From NCBI RefSeq assembly GCF_963662885.1, contig NZ_OY760055.1:320001-384000 (forward strand): DNA of 64,000 nucleotides, given 5' to 3'. Numbering within the stretch: the stretch's first letter is position 1; each line of letters begins with the position of its first letter. Of the stretch, positions 8,612-16,954 are shown piece after piece. A program made the translations under genes and the position numbers. The notes under the pieces are model-generated. The model saw only the letters and a list, made by a program, of their open reading frames with translations, was not told where the DNA came from and did no database searches. The DNA is from an uncultured Pseudodesulfovibrio sp. (GTDB taxonomy: Bacteria; Desulfobacterota; Desulfovibrionia; Desulfovibrionales; Desulfovibrionaceae).

Positions 8612-9226
8612 TTAGGTCAGGCCGAGTTCTTCCAGGGCCAGATACAGTTCGCGGCTGATCCAGGCATCGGTGGCGGCGTAAATGATCTGCTGCCGGGTGA
8701 GTTTGTCCTTGGCCCAGTTGGAACACTGCGCGGACTTGGAGATGCGGAAACCAAGCAGGTTGGCGGCCATGTTACGCAGACCGTGGGTCTGGAGGTGGTA
8801 CTTGGCCGTGATGTCGGACAGGTCCAGAAAGCCGCTGGGCTTGAACCGGGAGTGTTTTTGCAGCCCGAGGATGTCGTCGCGCACGGCTACGCCGGTCTTG
8901 AGGATGCGCCGGTTTGCCAGAATTTCGCAGATGCCTTCGTTGAGGGGCAGAACGCCCAGTTGGAAGACGTATGCGCAGTCGGCGGTCGCCAGTTGCAGAA
9001 GGGACGGCGGGCCGGGCTTTCTGCCTTTCTTGAACACGGGTCTGGTCTCGGTGTCGAAGCCGAGCAGGGAAGAGTTGCGCATGCCTTCGAGCGCCTGCTC
9101 CAGGTCGGATTCGCTACGTACGACGAGGATTTCCCCTTCATAGTGGCGAAGGGGCATCTCATTGATTTCTTCCTTGCTGAAGGCTCGAAGGTACTGTTCG
9201 GGGATGTCGAGGCTGTCCGTGGTCAT
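8612..9226 (-). CDS. 3'-5' exonuclease, RNase D-like (DEDDy) single domain
   Basis: 204 residues, a lone exonuclease domain without the HRDC domains of true RNase D. Exo I is visible as GFDTETRP (DxE), Exo II lies near VRDDILGL/DLSDITAKY, and Exo III as YAATDAW (YxxxD). This places it with the RNase D/WRN-like DEDDy nucleases that trim RNA or DNA 3' ends with two metal ions. The start ATG at 9226 has no strong ribosome binding site. It lies upstream of the kinase/methyltransferase gene with a gap of about 140 bases, so cotranscription is possible but not certain. Its biological substrate (RNA or DNA) cannot be told from sequence. Confidence 0.85.
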   Translation of the reverse strand: MTTDSLDIPEQYLRAFSKEEINEMPLRHYEGEILVVRSESDLEQALEGMRNSSLLGFDTETRPVFKKGRKPGPPSLLQLATADCAYVFQLGVLPLNEGICEILANRRILKTGVAVRDDILGLQKHSRFKPSGFLDLSDITAKYHLQTHGLRNMAANLLGFRISKSAQCSNWAKDKLTRQQIIYAATDAWISRELYLALEELGLT

Positions 9227-9297
9227 TAAGATGCTTGGTGAGTTAAAAAGTTTGAGGGATCGTTGTACATTCCCGCAAGTTCGTCAAGTACAAGGTG

Positions 9298-9331
9298 AAG
9301 CGCCCGTCCGGTTGCTTTCGGGCGGGCGCTT
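9298..9331 (-). terminator. GC-rich hairpin after the TPR gene
   Basis: Nine-base perfect arms AAGCGCCCG (9298-9306) and CGGGCGCTT (9323-9331), with CCG/CGG pairing inside the loop. It sits nine bases beyond the stop of the gene at 9340-9999 and is therefore a likely intrinsic terminator on the minus strand, although the following T run is weak. Confidence 0.6.
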
Positions 9332-9339
9332 TCTGTACC

Positions 9340-9999
9340 CTATAAATAGCGCTGAACACTGGAAGAACAGGGGGCGCTGTTGTAGCGCCACCAGTAGGGT
9401 CCGTTGCAGGCATTCGTGGCCGGCATCATCCCGTTGCGGTTGTTGTAGCGCTGTACATTCTGCACGAACTGCTGCTGGGTCGCCTGTTCGATGGCGTCGA
9501 TGGCATCGGCAAGCTTGATCGTGCCTTTCTGGACCCCGGGCAGAACCCGGGCCATCTCGGAGGAGATCATCCTTTGGGACGGGTTGGCTTCCAGAAACTT
9601 GTCAAAGGCCTTGAGGGCCGCCTCCTGATCGCCCTTGCGTCCTTGGGACAGGGCGATGAACAGGGCGGCGTCCCAGATCTTGTCCTTCTCGCCCTGGGCG
9701 TCGGTCAGGACCTTGATGCTCTCATCGTATCTTCCGGCGAAGTACATGGCGATGCCGGCCTTGTCCAAGGACGACTGGAACTTCATGGTCCGGTCAAGCG
9801 GGTCCTGTTGCAGGGCTTCGCCATAGGCCTGTGCCGCGGCCTTGAAGTACTCCATGGCCTTGTCGTTGTTTCGGGTGACGTAGACACGCCAGGCGCGCTG
9901 GAAGTTGCGGTCACCGGTATTGACCAGGCCCGCCATGGTGGGCAGGGCCAGCCCGAGAACGAGTAGAAGTGCGGTTGTTATCGTCAGTGATTTACGCAT
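9340..9999 (-). CDS. exported TPR-like repeat protein
   Basis: 219 residues with a clear Sec signal peptide (MRKSLTITTALLLVLGLALP, cleavage after TMA near residue 23). The mature part has helical repeats of TPR character: one around AMEYFKAAAQAYGEALQQDP, a second around AGIAMYFAGRYDESIKVL and a third around AALKAFDKFLEANPSQ. TPRs serve as protein-interaction scaffolds. The C-terminus is different, rich in Asn, Tyr and Trp, and holds a Cys pair about 14 residues apart that could form a disulfide in the periplasm. Good ribosome binding site (AAGGAG, eight bases before the ATG). Partner unknown; probably monocistronic because a hairpin follows. Confidence 0.75.
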   Translation of the reverse strand: MRKSLTITTALLLVLGLALPTMAGLVNTGDRNFQRAWRVYVTRNNDKAMEYFKAAAQAYGEALQQDPLDRTMKFQSSLDKAGIAMYFAGRYDESIKVLTDAQGEKDKIWDAALFIALSQGRKGDQEAALKAFDKFLEANPSQRMISSEMARVLPGVQKGTIKLADAIDAIEQATQQQFVQNVQRYNNRNGMMPATNACNGPYWWRYNSAPCSSSVQRYL

Positions 10000-10015
10000 G
10001 ATGTAAGCTCCTTGA

Positions 10016-10807
10016 TCAGGACATGAACGTCCTGGCTATGCGGAATATGTCGTCATAGGCGGTCTTGGTCCGGATGGCCACGGCCATCTCAAGGGCCATG
10101 TCCATTTTTCGGCCGGTTTCGACCATGACCCTGTCCCGGATGTTCTCCAGGTGGTTGGCCAGAAAGTCGGCCTCGAAGTTGTCGATGGCCAGGGACACGC
10201 CTTCGGAAAAGAACCTTGAGCCGAGGTGGGGGATGAACCGATCCAGGTTCTGGCGCCCCTCGCGGCGGGCGTACATGACGAAGAAAAGCAGCTTGACCAG
10301 CAACCGGTCTGCCTTGAGCTTGTGGTCCACCGAGAGCAGGATGTTCAGGTCCACGCCTCGGGGTTTGAGGGCGTCGAACATGGCCGTGGCCATGTCGAAG
10401 GCGCGGTCTTCGGTCATCAGTGGATGGGCGAATTTGGAATCCATGCGGACCAGGGTGATGCGCGGGTTCTCGCCCGAGGCGATGGCGTATATGGCCAGCC
10501 GCATGAGATCGATCTTTGTCCGGTAGTCGTCGATGAGGATGTCCCGTTTGGTCTGGGCCAGCCGCCTGACCAGAGGGATGTCCAGGGCGGAGAAGACCGT
10601 CTCGAGCAAGTGCAGGATGTACGGCTCCGATGCGGTCGCGATCTCCTCGTCGAGGATGTCCCGGCCCTTGCGGGCGTCCATGATCTTCTTGATGGACAGC
10701 CAGTAGGCAGCCAACCCCTCTACGGGCATCTCCAGTATATCGAGTTCCTGTGGCTTCTGCATGACGGTTCGCTTTGGGGCTTGACGGGGTGCTGAAAAAA
10801 GAGACAC
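10016..10807 (-). CDS. conserved-looking cytoplasmic protein of unknown function
   Basis: About 250 residues, helical and without signal peptide, membrane segment, metal cluster or nucleotide motif that I can recognise. Charged repeats such as YRTKIDLMRLAIYAIASGE and LENIRDRVMVETGRKMDM suggest an all-alpha fold. The start is uncertain: the longest frame begins with a GTG at 10807, while an ATG at 10762 (MQKPQELDILEMPV) gives a more typical N-terminus; neither has a convincing ribosome binding site. It stops only 16 bases before the TPR gene and may be cotranscribed with it. Strong codon usage supports that it is a real gene. Confidence 0.6.
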   Translation of the reverse strand: MSLFSAPRQAPKRTVMQKPQELDILEMPVEGLAAYWLSIKKIMDARKGRDILDEEIATASEPYILHLLETVFSALDIPLVRRLAQTKRDILIDDYRTKIDLMRLAIYAIASGENPRITLVRMDSKFAHPLMTEDRAFDMATAMFDALKPRGVDLNILLSVDHKLKADRLLVKLLFFVMYARREGRQNLDRFIPHLGSRFFSEGVSLAIDNFEADFLANHLENIRDRVMVETGRKMDMALEMAVAIRTKTAYDDIFRIARTFMS

Positions 10808-10883
10808 CCTGTGTTTCGTCGTTCAGCGTATCCGATTTTTTAAGGAAAACAAATACAGTCCTTGCCCAGGGAGCCCCTTTTCC

Positions 10884-11666
10884 ATGCTCAATTACCCTCA
10901 ATTCGACCCGGTCATGATCTCACTCGGCCCGCTGCAGTTGCGCTGGTACGGCATGATGTACGTCTTCGGCATCTTGTCCGGCTGGCTGCTCGGCCGCTAC
11001 CGGGCCACCAAGCCGTGGAACAAGATGACGCCCAAGCTCATGGACGACTTCATCACCTGGGCCATTCTCGGCGTGGTCCTGGGCGGGCGCATCGGCTACG
11101 TCCTGTTCTACAATCCGTCCTTCTACCTGTCCGAACCACTTAAAATTTTTGCGGTATGGGAGGGCGGCATGTCCTTCCACGGCGGTTGTCTGGGCGTGCT
11201 GGCGGCCTGCTGGCTGTTCGGCCGCGTCCATGGCATGTCCTTCCCGGAGGTGGGCGACTTCGTCTCCCCGCTGGTCCCGCCCGGGCTCTTTTTCGGACGC
11301 ATCGGCAACTTCATCAACGGCGAACTGTGGGGCCGCTATACGGACCTGCCCTGGGCCATGCCGTTTCCGGGCGCAGGCGGGTTGCCCCGGCACCCCTCGC
11401 AGCTGTACGAGGCCGCCCTCGAAGGGCTGCTCCTGTTCATCATCGTCTGGTTCTACTCGGCCAAGCCGAGGCCCAAGGGGTGCGTGGGCGCGCTCTTCCT
11501 GCTCGGCTACGGTGTGTTCCGCTTCCTGGTGGAATTCGCCCGCGAGCCTGACCGCCAGCTTGGCTTCGTGGCCCTGCATTGGATGTCCATGGGCCAGGTA
11601 CTCTGTCTGCCCATGATCCTGTTCGGCGCGGGTTGGTTGATTTGGTCTTATCGCAAGTCAGCGTAA
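10884..11666 (+). CDS. lgt: phosphatidylglycerol--prolipoprotein diacylglyceryl transferase
   Basis: Inner-membrane enzyme that adds diacylglycerol to the lipobox cysteine of prolipoproteins, the first step of lipoprotein maturation. 260 residues with about seven membrane segments. The Lgt signature GRIGNFINGELWGR occupies residues 138-151, and the essential region WEGGMSFHGG (92-101) and HPSQLYEA are present. The start ATG at 10884 is followed by MLNYPQFDPV, typical of the family. The gene overlaps the convergent glutaminyl cyclase gene by nine bases. The lipoprotein encoded at 47351-48574 in this window is one expected client. Confidence 0.97.
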   Translation: MLNYPQFDPVMISLGPLQLRWYGMMYVFGILSGWLLGRYRATKPWNKMTPKLMDDFITWAILGVVLGGRIGYVLFYNPSFYLSEPLKIFAVWEGGMSFHGGCLGVLAACWLFGRVHGMSFPEVGDFVSPLVPPGLFFGRIGNFINGELWGRYTDLPWAMPFPGAGGLPRHPSQLYEAALEGLLLFIIVWFYSAKPRPKGCVGALFLLGYGVFRFLVEFAREPDRQLGFVALHWMSMGQVLCLPMILFGAGWLIWSYRKSA

Positions 11667-12449
11667 TTTCGGTATTTCGATTTCAAAAAGCTGATCCCAG
11701 TTCTTGCCTGTGACGTACAGCCTTTTCCCGGCTGCGTCATAGGCGATCCCGTTGGCCACGCCGCAGCCTCGGCTAAGGCGTTCGCGCAGGGGCGAGAGGT
11801 CGAGCCACGCCTGCACCTTACCGTCCGTCACATCGATGATCGCCACGCGGTCCGATTTCCAGATGTTGGCGTAGAGCCATTCCCCCACGAACTCCAGCTC
11901 GTTGAGCCAATGCACCGGCTGGCCGTCATCGGTCACCGATAGTTCGCCGGTCTTGTCGAAAGTCTTGGCGTCGTGCCATTCCAGCCGGGACTTGCCTGTG
12001 GACATGATGAAGCGTTTGCCGTCAGAGGCCAGCCCCCAGCCCTCGGTGGTGGCGGCGGTGGCCCGGTAGGCGAACGGGTGCACCGGCATCAGTCCCTTGA
12101 GGGTGTACACCTGTCCTATGCCTGATTTCCATGTGAGCATGCGCAAGTTTTCGCCACTGGGGGCGATGCCTTCGGCGAACAGTTCTGGCGCGACGGTTTC
12201 GGTCTTCAGGGGATGGCCCGAGGCCGGGTCCATCATGGCCAGGAACGATCGGCCGTACCCGCCGGAGGACTCGTAGAATACCCCGTCGTGAAAAAAGAGT
12301 CCCTGGGTGAAGGTGCCGGGATTGTGCGGATAGGCGGCGAGTACCTTGCAGGGAATAACAGGAGTCTCCGCCCGGACAGGCGTTGTCCAGGCGAGGGTTG
12401 CGAGGCAGAGCATCAGGAGAAGAGCGGGTCTGAAAGAATGCATGGTCAT
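11658..12449 (-). CDS. exported glutaminyl-peptide cyclotransferase
   Basis: Catalyses cyclisation of N-terminal glutamine to pyroglutamate on exported peptides. 263 residues: a Sec signal peptide ending near PVRA (about residue 27), then a five-bladed beta-propeller of the plant/bacterial type. Family landmarks are GTFTQGLFFHDGVFYESSG near the N-terminus, WGLASDGKRFIMSTG, LNELEFVGEWLYANIW, and GVANGIAYDAAGKRLYVTGK near the end. It converges on lgt with a nine-base overlap. Physiological substrate is unknown; the enzyme is probably periplasmic. Confidence 0.9.
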   Translation of the reverse strand: MTMHSFRPALLLMLCLATLAWTTPVRAETPVIPCKVLAAYPHNPGTFTQGLFFHDGVFYESSGGYGRSFLAMMDPASGHPLKTETVAPELFAEGIAPSGENLRMLTWKSGIGQVYTLKGLMPVHPFAYRATAATTEGWGLASDGKRFIMSTGKSRLEWHDAKTFDKTGELSVTDDGQPVHWLNELEFVGEWLYANIWKSDRVAIIDVTDGKVQAWLDLSPLRERLSRGCGVANGIAYDAAGKRLYVTGKNWDQLFEIEIPKLR

Positions 12450-12465
12450 TCCTCGAAAATGGCGA

Positions 12466-12501
12466 AGCGGGGCGGGACATCCGGGGATGCCGCGCCCCGC
12501 T
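12466..12501 (-). terminator. hairpin after the TetR gene
   Basis: Arms AGCGGGGCG (12466-12474) and CGCCCCGCT (12493-12501) are perfect complements, with CATCC/GGATG pairing inside. Read on the minus strand it follows the TetR stop and precedes the glutaminyl cyclase start, with TTCGCCATTTTC after it. A terminator is the simplest reading; a 5'-leader hairpin of the next gene is possible. Confidence 0.5.
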
Positions 12502-12562
12502 CCGAGGGGAAGGGTGCAGCGAACCGGCGGATTCTTGGGAGGGTGTCCGGTCGCCGTACGCC

Positions 12563-13195
12563 TTACGCGCGTTGTTTCACCGCATTGATGCCGCCCAGGG
12601 CGAAGTGGAACACATGGTCCACGAAATCCTGAACGTCGAGTCCGAGATTGGGGCGGTGCGGGGTGAGTCTGTCCAGAATGGGCTGGGTCAGCACGTGGTC
12701 GAGAATGAGCGCCCAGATGTTCGAGCTGCAGTAGGCCAGGGTCTGATCCGACGCGTCCGGCCCCAGGAGCAGGGTTAGGATTTCACGCAATTCGTTGGCG
12801 CGCGGCTGGACCTGATGCTGGACAATGAGATTCAGATTGTGGCTCGGCTTGGCCATCTCACGGAGAAAAATGGCCCACTTCTGGTTGATCTGCCCGGAGC
12901 TCTGGGTGTAAATTTCTTCGGCCAGTCCCTTGATGAACTGGAGGAGCCGTTCCTCCGGGGGCAGCCCGTCGTCAAGGTTGGAAATCCATTCCTCACCCTT
13001 GGGAAAAATCTCTTCAAGCACAGCCGTGTACAGGCCGTCCTTGCTGCCGTAATGGTAGTTCACCGCCGCTACGTTTGCCTTGGCCAAACCGCATATGTCC
13101 CGCACGGTGGCGGAATCGAAACCCTTGTCCGCGAAAACCTCCATGGCGGCGAGCAAAAGGGCTTGTTTGGTATTGACGTCCGGGGATTCGTTCAT
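12563..13195 (-). CDS. TetR/AcrR family regulator (CecR-like)
   Basis: 210 residues. The N-terminal helix-turn-helix is standard: KQALLLAAMEVFADKGFDSATVRDIC, then the recognition helix region AKANVAAVNYHYGSKDGLY (residues about 38-56). The C-terminal ligand domain with WAIFLREMAKPS and a later hydrophobic helix pair resembles the CecR/YbiH group (DUF1956). It is divergent from ispH across 145 bases; that gap contains an imperfect palindrome AAACgtatGTTT (13240-13251) that could be its operator, and a GGCGC-GCGCC hairpin at 13211-13225. No efflux genes adjoin it, so its regulon may be elsewhere. Ligand unknown. Confidence 0.88.
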   Translation of the reverse strand: MNESPDVNTKQALLLAAMEVFADKGFDSATVRDICGLAKANVAAVNYHYGSKDGLYTAVLEEIFPKGEEWISNLDDGLPPEERLLQFIKGLAEEIYTQSSGQINQKWAIFLREMAKPSHNLNLIVQHQVQPRANELREILTLLLGPDASDQTLAYCSSNIWALILDHVLTQPILDRLTPHRPNLGLDVQDFVDHVFHFALGGINAVKQRA

Positions 13196-13340
13196 AATTA
13201 ATAGCCTGCGGGCGCGAAAAGCGCCGTCTGAATTGCTTGAAACGTATGTTTGACCAATCCTATATTCCCGAGAGGTGTCGGCAAGTCAAGGGTTTTCCCG
13301 GCACCGGCGGTTCGAGGAAGCGCAGGCAAGGAGCACATAA

Positions 13341-14189
13341 GTGGAAGTCATTTTAGCCGAAACCGCCGGTTTCTGCATGGGTGTGGACATGGCCCTGACC
13401 AAGCTCGACAAGCTGGTCTCAGAGCCGGACGGCCACCCCATCTACATCCTCGGTCCGATCATCCATAATCCCCAGGTTCTCAAACGGTACGCCGAAAAGG
13501 GCGTGGTCATGGTCCACGACCCCGCCGAGGTCCCGGCTGGCGCGCACGTGGTCATCCGCGCCCACGGCATCACCCGGCAGGTGGAAGCCTCCCTCCGCGA
13601 GCGCAATGTGTTGATCAAGGACGCCACCTGCCCCCGCGTCAAGAAGGCCCAGCTGCTCATCGAGCGCAACACAACCGACGACAGCGAACTCCTCCTCTAC
13701 GGCGAGGCCGACCATCCCGAAGTGGCCGGGTTGGTCAGCTATGCGCGCAACGGTCATTTCGTGTTCGGCAACGCCGAAGAACTGGCCGGGTACAGTCTGA
13801 CTCCTGGCAAGCGCTATGTTCTCGCCGCCCAGACCACTCAGGACCGGGTTCACTTCGAGTCCATCGCCGCCGATCTGACCGGGCGGGACGATATCGAGGT
13901 GGTCGTTCTGGAAACCATCTGCGACGCCACCAAGTTGCGCCAGACCGAGGCCCGCGACCTGGCCCAAAGCGTGGATTTCATGGTCGTGGTCGGCGGCTAC
14001 AACAGCGGCAACACCCGCCGCCTCGCCCAGGTCGTGTCCGACCAGGGTACGCCGTGCCAGCACGTCGAGACAGTGGACGAACTGCCGCTTGACGACCTCG
14101 CCCAATACAAGCGTATCGGCGTTACCGCCGGAGCCTCCACCCCCCGCATGCTCATCGACAAGGTCCTCGCCGGGTTGGAATCGCTGTAG
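13341..14189 (+). CDS. ispH: 4-hydroxy-3-methylbut-2-enyl diphosphate reductase
   Basis: Last enzyme of the MEP pathway; an Fe-S enzyme that makes IPP and DMAPP. 282 residues, normal length. The three cluster cysteines are present at C12 (AGFCMGV), C97 (DATCPRV) and C194 (ETICDAT), together with the catalytic glutamate/Thr region TQDRVHFE and SGNTRRL (the SxN-type diphosphate site). The start is a GTG at 13341 preceded by AAGGAG at a good distance. It stands alone, about 500 bases from the next gene, and is divergent from the TetR gene. With dxs and ispA it supports the non-mevalonate route in this organism. Confidence 0.97.
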   Translation: MEVILAETAGFCMGVDMALTKLDKLVSEPDGHPIYILGPIIHNPQVLKRYAEKGVVMVHDPAEVPAGAHVVIRAHGITRQVEASLRERNVLIKDATCPRVKKAQLLIERNTTDDSELLLYGEADHPEVAGLVSYARNGHFVFGNAEELAGYSLTPGKRYVLAAQTTQDRVHFESIAADLTGRDDIEVVVLETICDATKLRQTEARDLAQSVDFMVVVGGYNSGNTRRLAQVVSDQGTPCQHVETVDELPLDDLAQYKRIGVTAGASTPRMLIDKVLAGLESL

Positions 14190-14693
14190 GGGATGTCGCC
14201 TCTTCTTCAGTAGTGGGGTTTGGGTATGACGGTGCGCTTCGCAAGAACAGCGCAGAGGCGAGAAAAAGATTTTGAGTGCCCATGGTTCAAGGGCGCGGGT
14301 GTGTCCGCTCCGGCCGCCAGCGACTGCCATAGCCCGCAAAAAAGGGGCCAGGCGGTCCCGGACCGGGTTTGACCGGGAGCTGACCCTGGCCCCAATCAGG
14401 ACGGTTTGGACATCGAAGCCGCGTTGCAGGTACCGCCGGCCACAGTGGAGGGCCTGGATCCGGGGAACGCGGCCTCTCCTGGTACGATGCCTTGAAACCG
14501 TCAGCTATGGGAGGAGTGCCGTTTTTAGGGCCGCCTGAGCGGCCATTTGGTCAAACATAGCCTATTCTTCAGGGCGTGGTATTATTTTTCGTCGTTTCCG
14601 GGTGCCTGATCCGGGGGAAAAACAAAATGGTTGTCGCCATCGTGCCGAGGGCATACCCTCACCCGGTACGAATGTGACAACAAGGAGTCGGAC
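14190..14693 (+). ncRNA. 504-base non-coding region with nested stem-loops upstream of moaE (possible cis-regulatory leader)
   Basis: No credible gene. It is unusually structured: a nine-pair outer stem GGGGCCAGG (14344-14352) with CCTGGCCCC (14385-14393) enclosing further GC pairs; an eight-pair stem GCCGCGTT (14418-14425) with AACGCGGC (14466-14473) enclosing GGCC/GGCC; and a hairpin GGCCGC-CTGA-GCGGCC (14529-14544). The region is plus-sense ahead of the moaE-moaA operon. A molybdenum-cofactor-type riboswitch is one possibility, because those precede moa genes in other bacteria, but I cannot match its conserved core by eye. It could equally be the 3' region of ispH plus repeats. Confidence 0.4.
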
Positions 14694-15056
14694 ATGGATA
14701 TCAACAAGGCCTTGGCAGATCTGAAGAAGGAACCCGGGTTCACCGAGAACGTGGGTATGGTGCTGGTGCACAACGGCGTGGTGCGCGGCTGGTCCCGCAA
14801 GGGACACGAGGAGGTCTCCTCCATCGAGATCACCCCCGATTTCGAGAAAATGGAGGAGATCCGCAAGGAGATCGAAGGGCGCGAAGGCATATTCCGGGCC
14901 TGGTGCCACGCCAATTCCGGGCAGATGAAGCCCGGCGACGACGTGCTGTTCCTGATCGTGGCCGGAGACATCCGCGAAAACGTCAAACCCGCGCTGGCCG
15001 ACCTTTTGGACCGCATCAAGTCCGAAGCCGTGACCAAGAAAGAGATTTTCGCGTAG
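14694..15056 (+). CDS. moaE: molybdopterin synthase large subunit-like protein
   Basis: MoaE with MoaD inserts two sulfurs into precursor Z to form molybdopterin. This protein is 120 residues, shorter than the 150-residue E. coli form, with the family pattern VGMVLVHNGVVRGWSRKG and IRKEIEGREGIFRAWCHANSG. The conserved late catalytic segment of classical MoaE (K-E region) is reduced, and no MoaD is next to it, so it may belong to a short MoaE-like subgroup common in Desulfovibrionaceae. ATG at 14694 with AAGGAG upstream. moaA starts nine bases after it, forming a two-gene operon. Confidence 0.75.
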   Translation: MDINKALADLKKEPGFTENVGMVLVHNGVVRGWSRKGHEEVSSIEITPDFEKMEEIRKEIEGREGIFRAWCHANSGQMKPGDDVLFLIVAGDIRENVKPALADLLDRIKSEAVTKKEIFA

Positions 15057-15064
15057 GTGTAGGC

Positions 15065-16072
15065 ATGCACGAGCATCTGGAGGACAAGCACGGCCGCGAG
15101 GTCAGCTACATGCGCATCAGCGTGACCGACCGTTGCAACCTTCGCTGTACCTACTGCGCGGGCGAAGGGATGGAATTCATCCCGCACCCGAACATTCTGC
15201 GGTACGAAGAGATCGAGGAACTCATCGCCATGGCCCGCAACCTTGGCGTGCAGAAGATCCGATTCACCGGCGGCGAGCCCTTTGTGCGTAAGGGATTCGC
15301 GGACTTCATGATCCACGCGGCAAAGCGTTTCACCGACATGGACCTGTGCGTGACCACCAATGCCACGCTCATCGGCCCGGACGTGGCGCGGCTCGCCGAG
15401 GCGGGCATCCGCCGGGTGAACATCTCCCTGGACACCCTGGACCCGGCGAAATTCGTGACCATCACCGGCCGCGATCATTTCACCGTGGTCCGCGAGAACA
15501 TTGACCGCTGCCTGGACGCAGGGATGACCCTGAAGGTCAACGCGGTGGCCATGAAGGGCGTCAATGACGACGAACTGGGCGATTTCATCGAGTTCGCCCG
15601 TACTCATCCCGTGGATTTCCGGTTCATCGAGTTCATGCCCGTTGGCACGGAGACGGGGTGGGAAGACGGGCGCGTTTGGACCGCGGCAGAGATCTTGTCC
15701 GAGGCCCGGGCCTTCACCGAACTGACCCCGGTGACCAAGTCCGGCGAGCGCCGCCACGGCCCTGCCCGCATGTTCAACATCAAAGACGGCATCGGGCGGA
15801 TCGGTCTGATCTCTCCCTATACCGACCATTTCTGCTCCACCTGCAATCGGCTTCGGATCACTTCGGACGGCAACCTGCGGACCTGCCTCTTTTCGGACAA
15901 GGTCTACCGGCTGCGCTCTGTCCTGCGCCATCCCGCCCTGGGCATGGAGCATGTCGAGAGGATTATCCGTCTGGCCGGCAAGAACAAACCCATCGGCAAC
16001 GAGCTGCTGCGCCGCATGCGTGCGTCGGATCACGGGGTCTGCAAAACCCGCATGGCCTCCATTGGCGGGTAG
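15065..16072 (+). CDS. moaA: GTP 3',8-cyclase (radical SAM)
   Basis: Radical SAM enzyme that converts GTP to 3',8-cyclo-GTP, the first step of molybdenum cofactor synthesis. 335 residues from the ATG at 15065. N-terminal cluster CNLRCTYC gives C24, C28 and C31; the C-terminal substrate cluster gives C257, C260 (FCSTCNRLR) and C274 (LRTC). The family-typical Gly-Gly C-terminus is present (ASIGG), and the radical SAM landmarks TGGEPF and MKGVNDDEL are intact. Directly downstream of moaE. The cofactor is needed by the formate dehydrogenase encoded at 49604-52630, where it binds tungsten or molybdenum. Confidence 0.97.
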   Translation: MHEHLEDKHGREVSYMRISVTDRCNLRCTYCAGEGMEFIPHPNILRYEEIEELIAMARNLGVQKIRFTGGEPFVRKGFADFMIHAAKRFTDMDLCVTTNATLIGPDVARLAEAGIRRVNISLDTLDPAKFVTITGRDHFTVVRENIDRCLDAGMTLKVNAVAMKGVNDDELGDFIEFARTHPVDFRFIEFMPVGTETGWEDGRVWTAAEILSEARAFTELTPVTKSGERRHGPARMFNIKDGIGRIGLISPYTDHFCSTCNRLRITSDGNLRTCLFSDKVYRLRSVLRHPALGMEHVERIIRLAGKNKPIGNELLRRMRASDHGVCKTRMASIGG

Positions 16073-16118
16073 ACACCGAATCCGCTCCTTTGCCGGGATT
16101 ATTGGTTTCAGACTTTTT

Positions 16119-16154
16119 ACCGCGCCGCTTTACTGCGGCGCGGTTTCTTTTTTT
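16119..16154 (+). terminator. intrinsic terminator of moaE-moaA
   Basis: Perfect ten-pair stem ACCGCGCCGC (16119-16128) with GCGGCGCGGT (16135-16144), six-base loop, then a T-rich tract (16145-16154). It lies 46 bases after the moaA stop. Confidence 0.92.
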
Positions 16155-16264
16155 GAGGAAAGGGCGTTGACCATGGGCGGTTGTGCGGTAGTATTCCGGT
16201 GAGGAAAGAAGTCGTCCCGCTTGCGTGGGGCGTGATCGCAATACCGAAACAAAGTGAGTAAGCC

Positions 16265-16885
16265 ATGACCATGTCCGTCAAGGAAGCCATTGCAGCCCGG
16301 CACAGCGTGCGTTCGTTTGCCGGGGAGCCCGTGTCCGAAGCGGCTCTCCAGGAGTTGTTGGAGGCGGCCCGGCAGGCCCCGTCCAGCCTGAATTCCCAGC
16401 CGTGGCGGTTCATCCCGGTCACTGACGAGACGACCCGTGAGTGGATCGCTTCAAGCGAAGTATCCAAGAAACAGCGCTGGCTGGCAGGCGCTTCGGCCAT
16501 CCTGGTCTGCTGCGCGGACCTTGAAGGGTATGTCCGTGACACCCAGGCGAGCGCCTTCTTCTACAAGGAACACAAGGTCCTTGACGAAGAGCCGACGCAG
16601 GGGGTTCTGGATTACGCGGAGAACGCGGAGAAGTCGTCCGAGACCGCCCGTTTCGGCGCGTCGGCCATGAACGTGGCCCTGGCCGTGTCCTTCATCATGC
16701 TCCGCGCCGTGGAACTCGGTCTGGGCACCTGCTGGGTGGGCATGTTCAACGAAGCCCCGCTCAAGGAGCGCTTCGGCCTGACCCCGGACCAGCGCGTGGT
16801 CTGCCTCCTGGCCGTCGGCCACCCCGACGAATCGTCCGTCCCGCCCCGCAAGCGCAAGTCCCTAGACGAGATCGTCCTCAAGTAG
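16265..16885 (+). CDS. nitroreductase family protein (FMN-dependent)
   Basis: 206 residues of the nitroreductase fold, NAD(P)H- and FMN-dependent enzymes reducing nitroaromatics, quinones or related electrophiles. The FMN-binding N-terminus RHSVRSF (residues 12-18) and SSLNSQPWRF (about 40-49) are typical, and the late ELGLGTCWVGMF and VCLLAVGHPDE complete the dimer site. Cytoplasmic. The start could be the ATG at 16265 or the third codon (16271). It is monocistronic, bounded by the moa terminator and its own. Physiological substrate not predictable. Confidence 0.92.
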   Translation: MTMSVKEAIAARHSVRSFAGEPVSEAALQELLEAARQAPSSLNSQPWRFIPVTDETTREWIASSEVSKKQRWLAGASAILVCCADLEGYVRDTQASAFFYKEHKVLDEEPTQGVLDYAENAEKSSETARFGASAMNVALAVSFIMLRAVELGLGTCWVGMFNEAPLKERFGLTPDQRVVCLLAVGHPDESSVPPRKRKSLDEIVLK

Positions 16886-16906
16886 CCTGTTTCCGCGTCA
16901 CATAGG

Positions 16907-16937
16907 AAAAGCCCTCATCATCGATGAGGGCTTTTTT
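16907..16937 (+). terminator. intrinsic terminator of the nitroreductase gene
   Basis: Thirteen-pair stem from AAAAGCCCTCATC (16907-16919) to GATGAGGGCTTTT (16923-16935), three-base loop, T6 tract. It starts 21 bases after the stop codon. Confidence 0.95.
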
Positions 16938-16954
16938 GTCGATTCTCTAGTGCC

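Noticed and set aside
14200..14690. A confident Moco riboswitch call
   Set aside because: The position fits, but I could not match the conserved core of that RNA by eye; only a structured leader is claimed.
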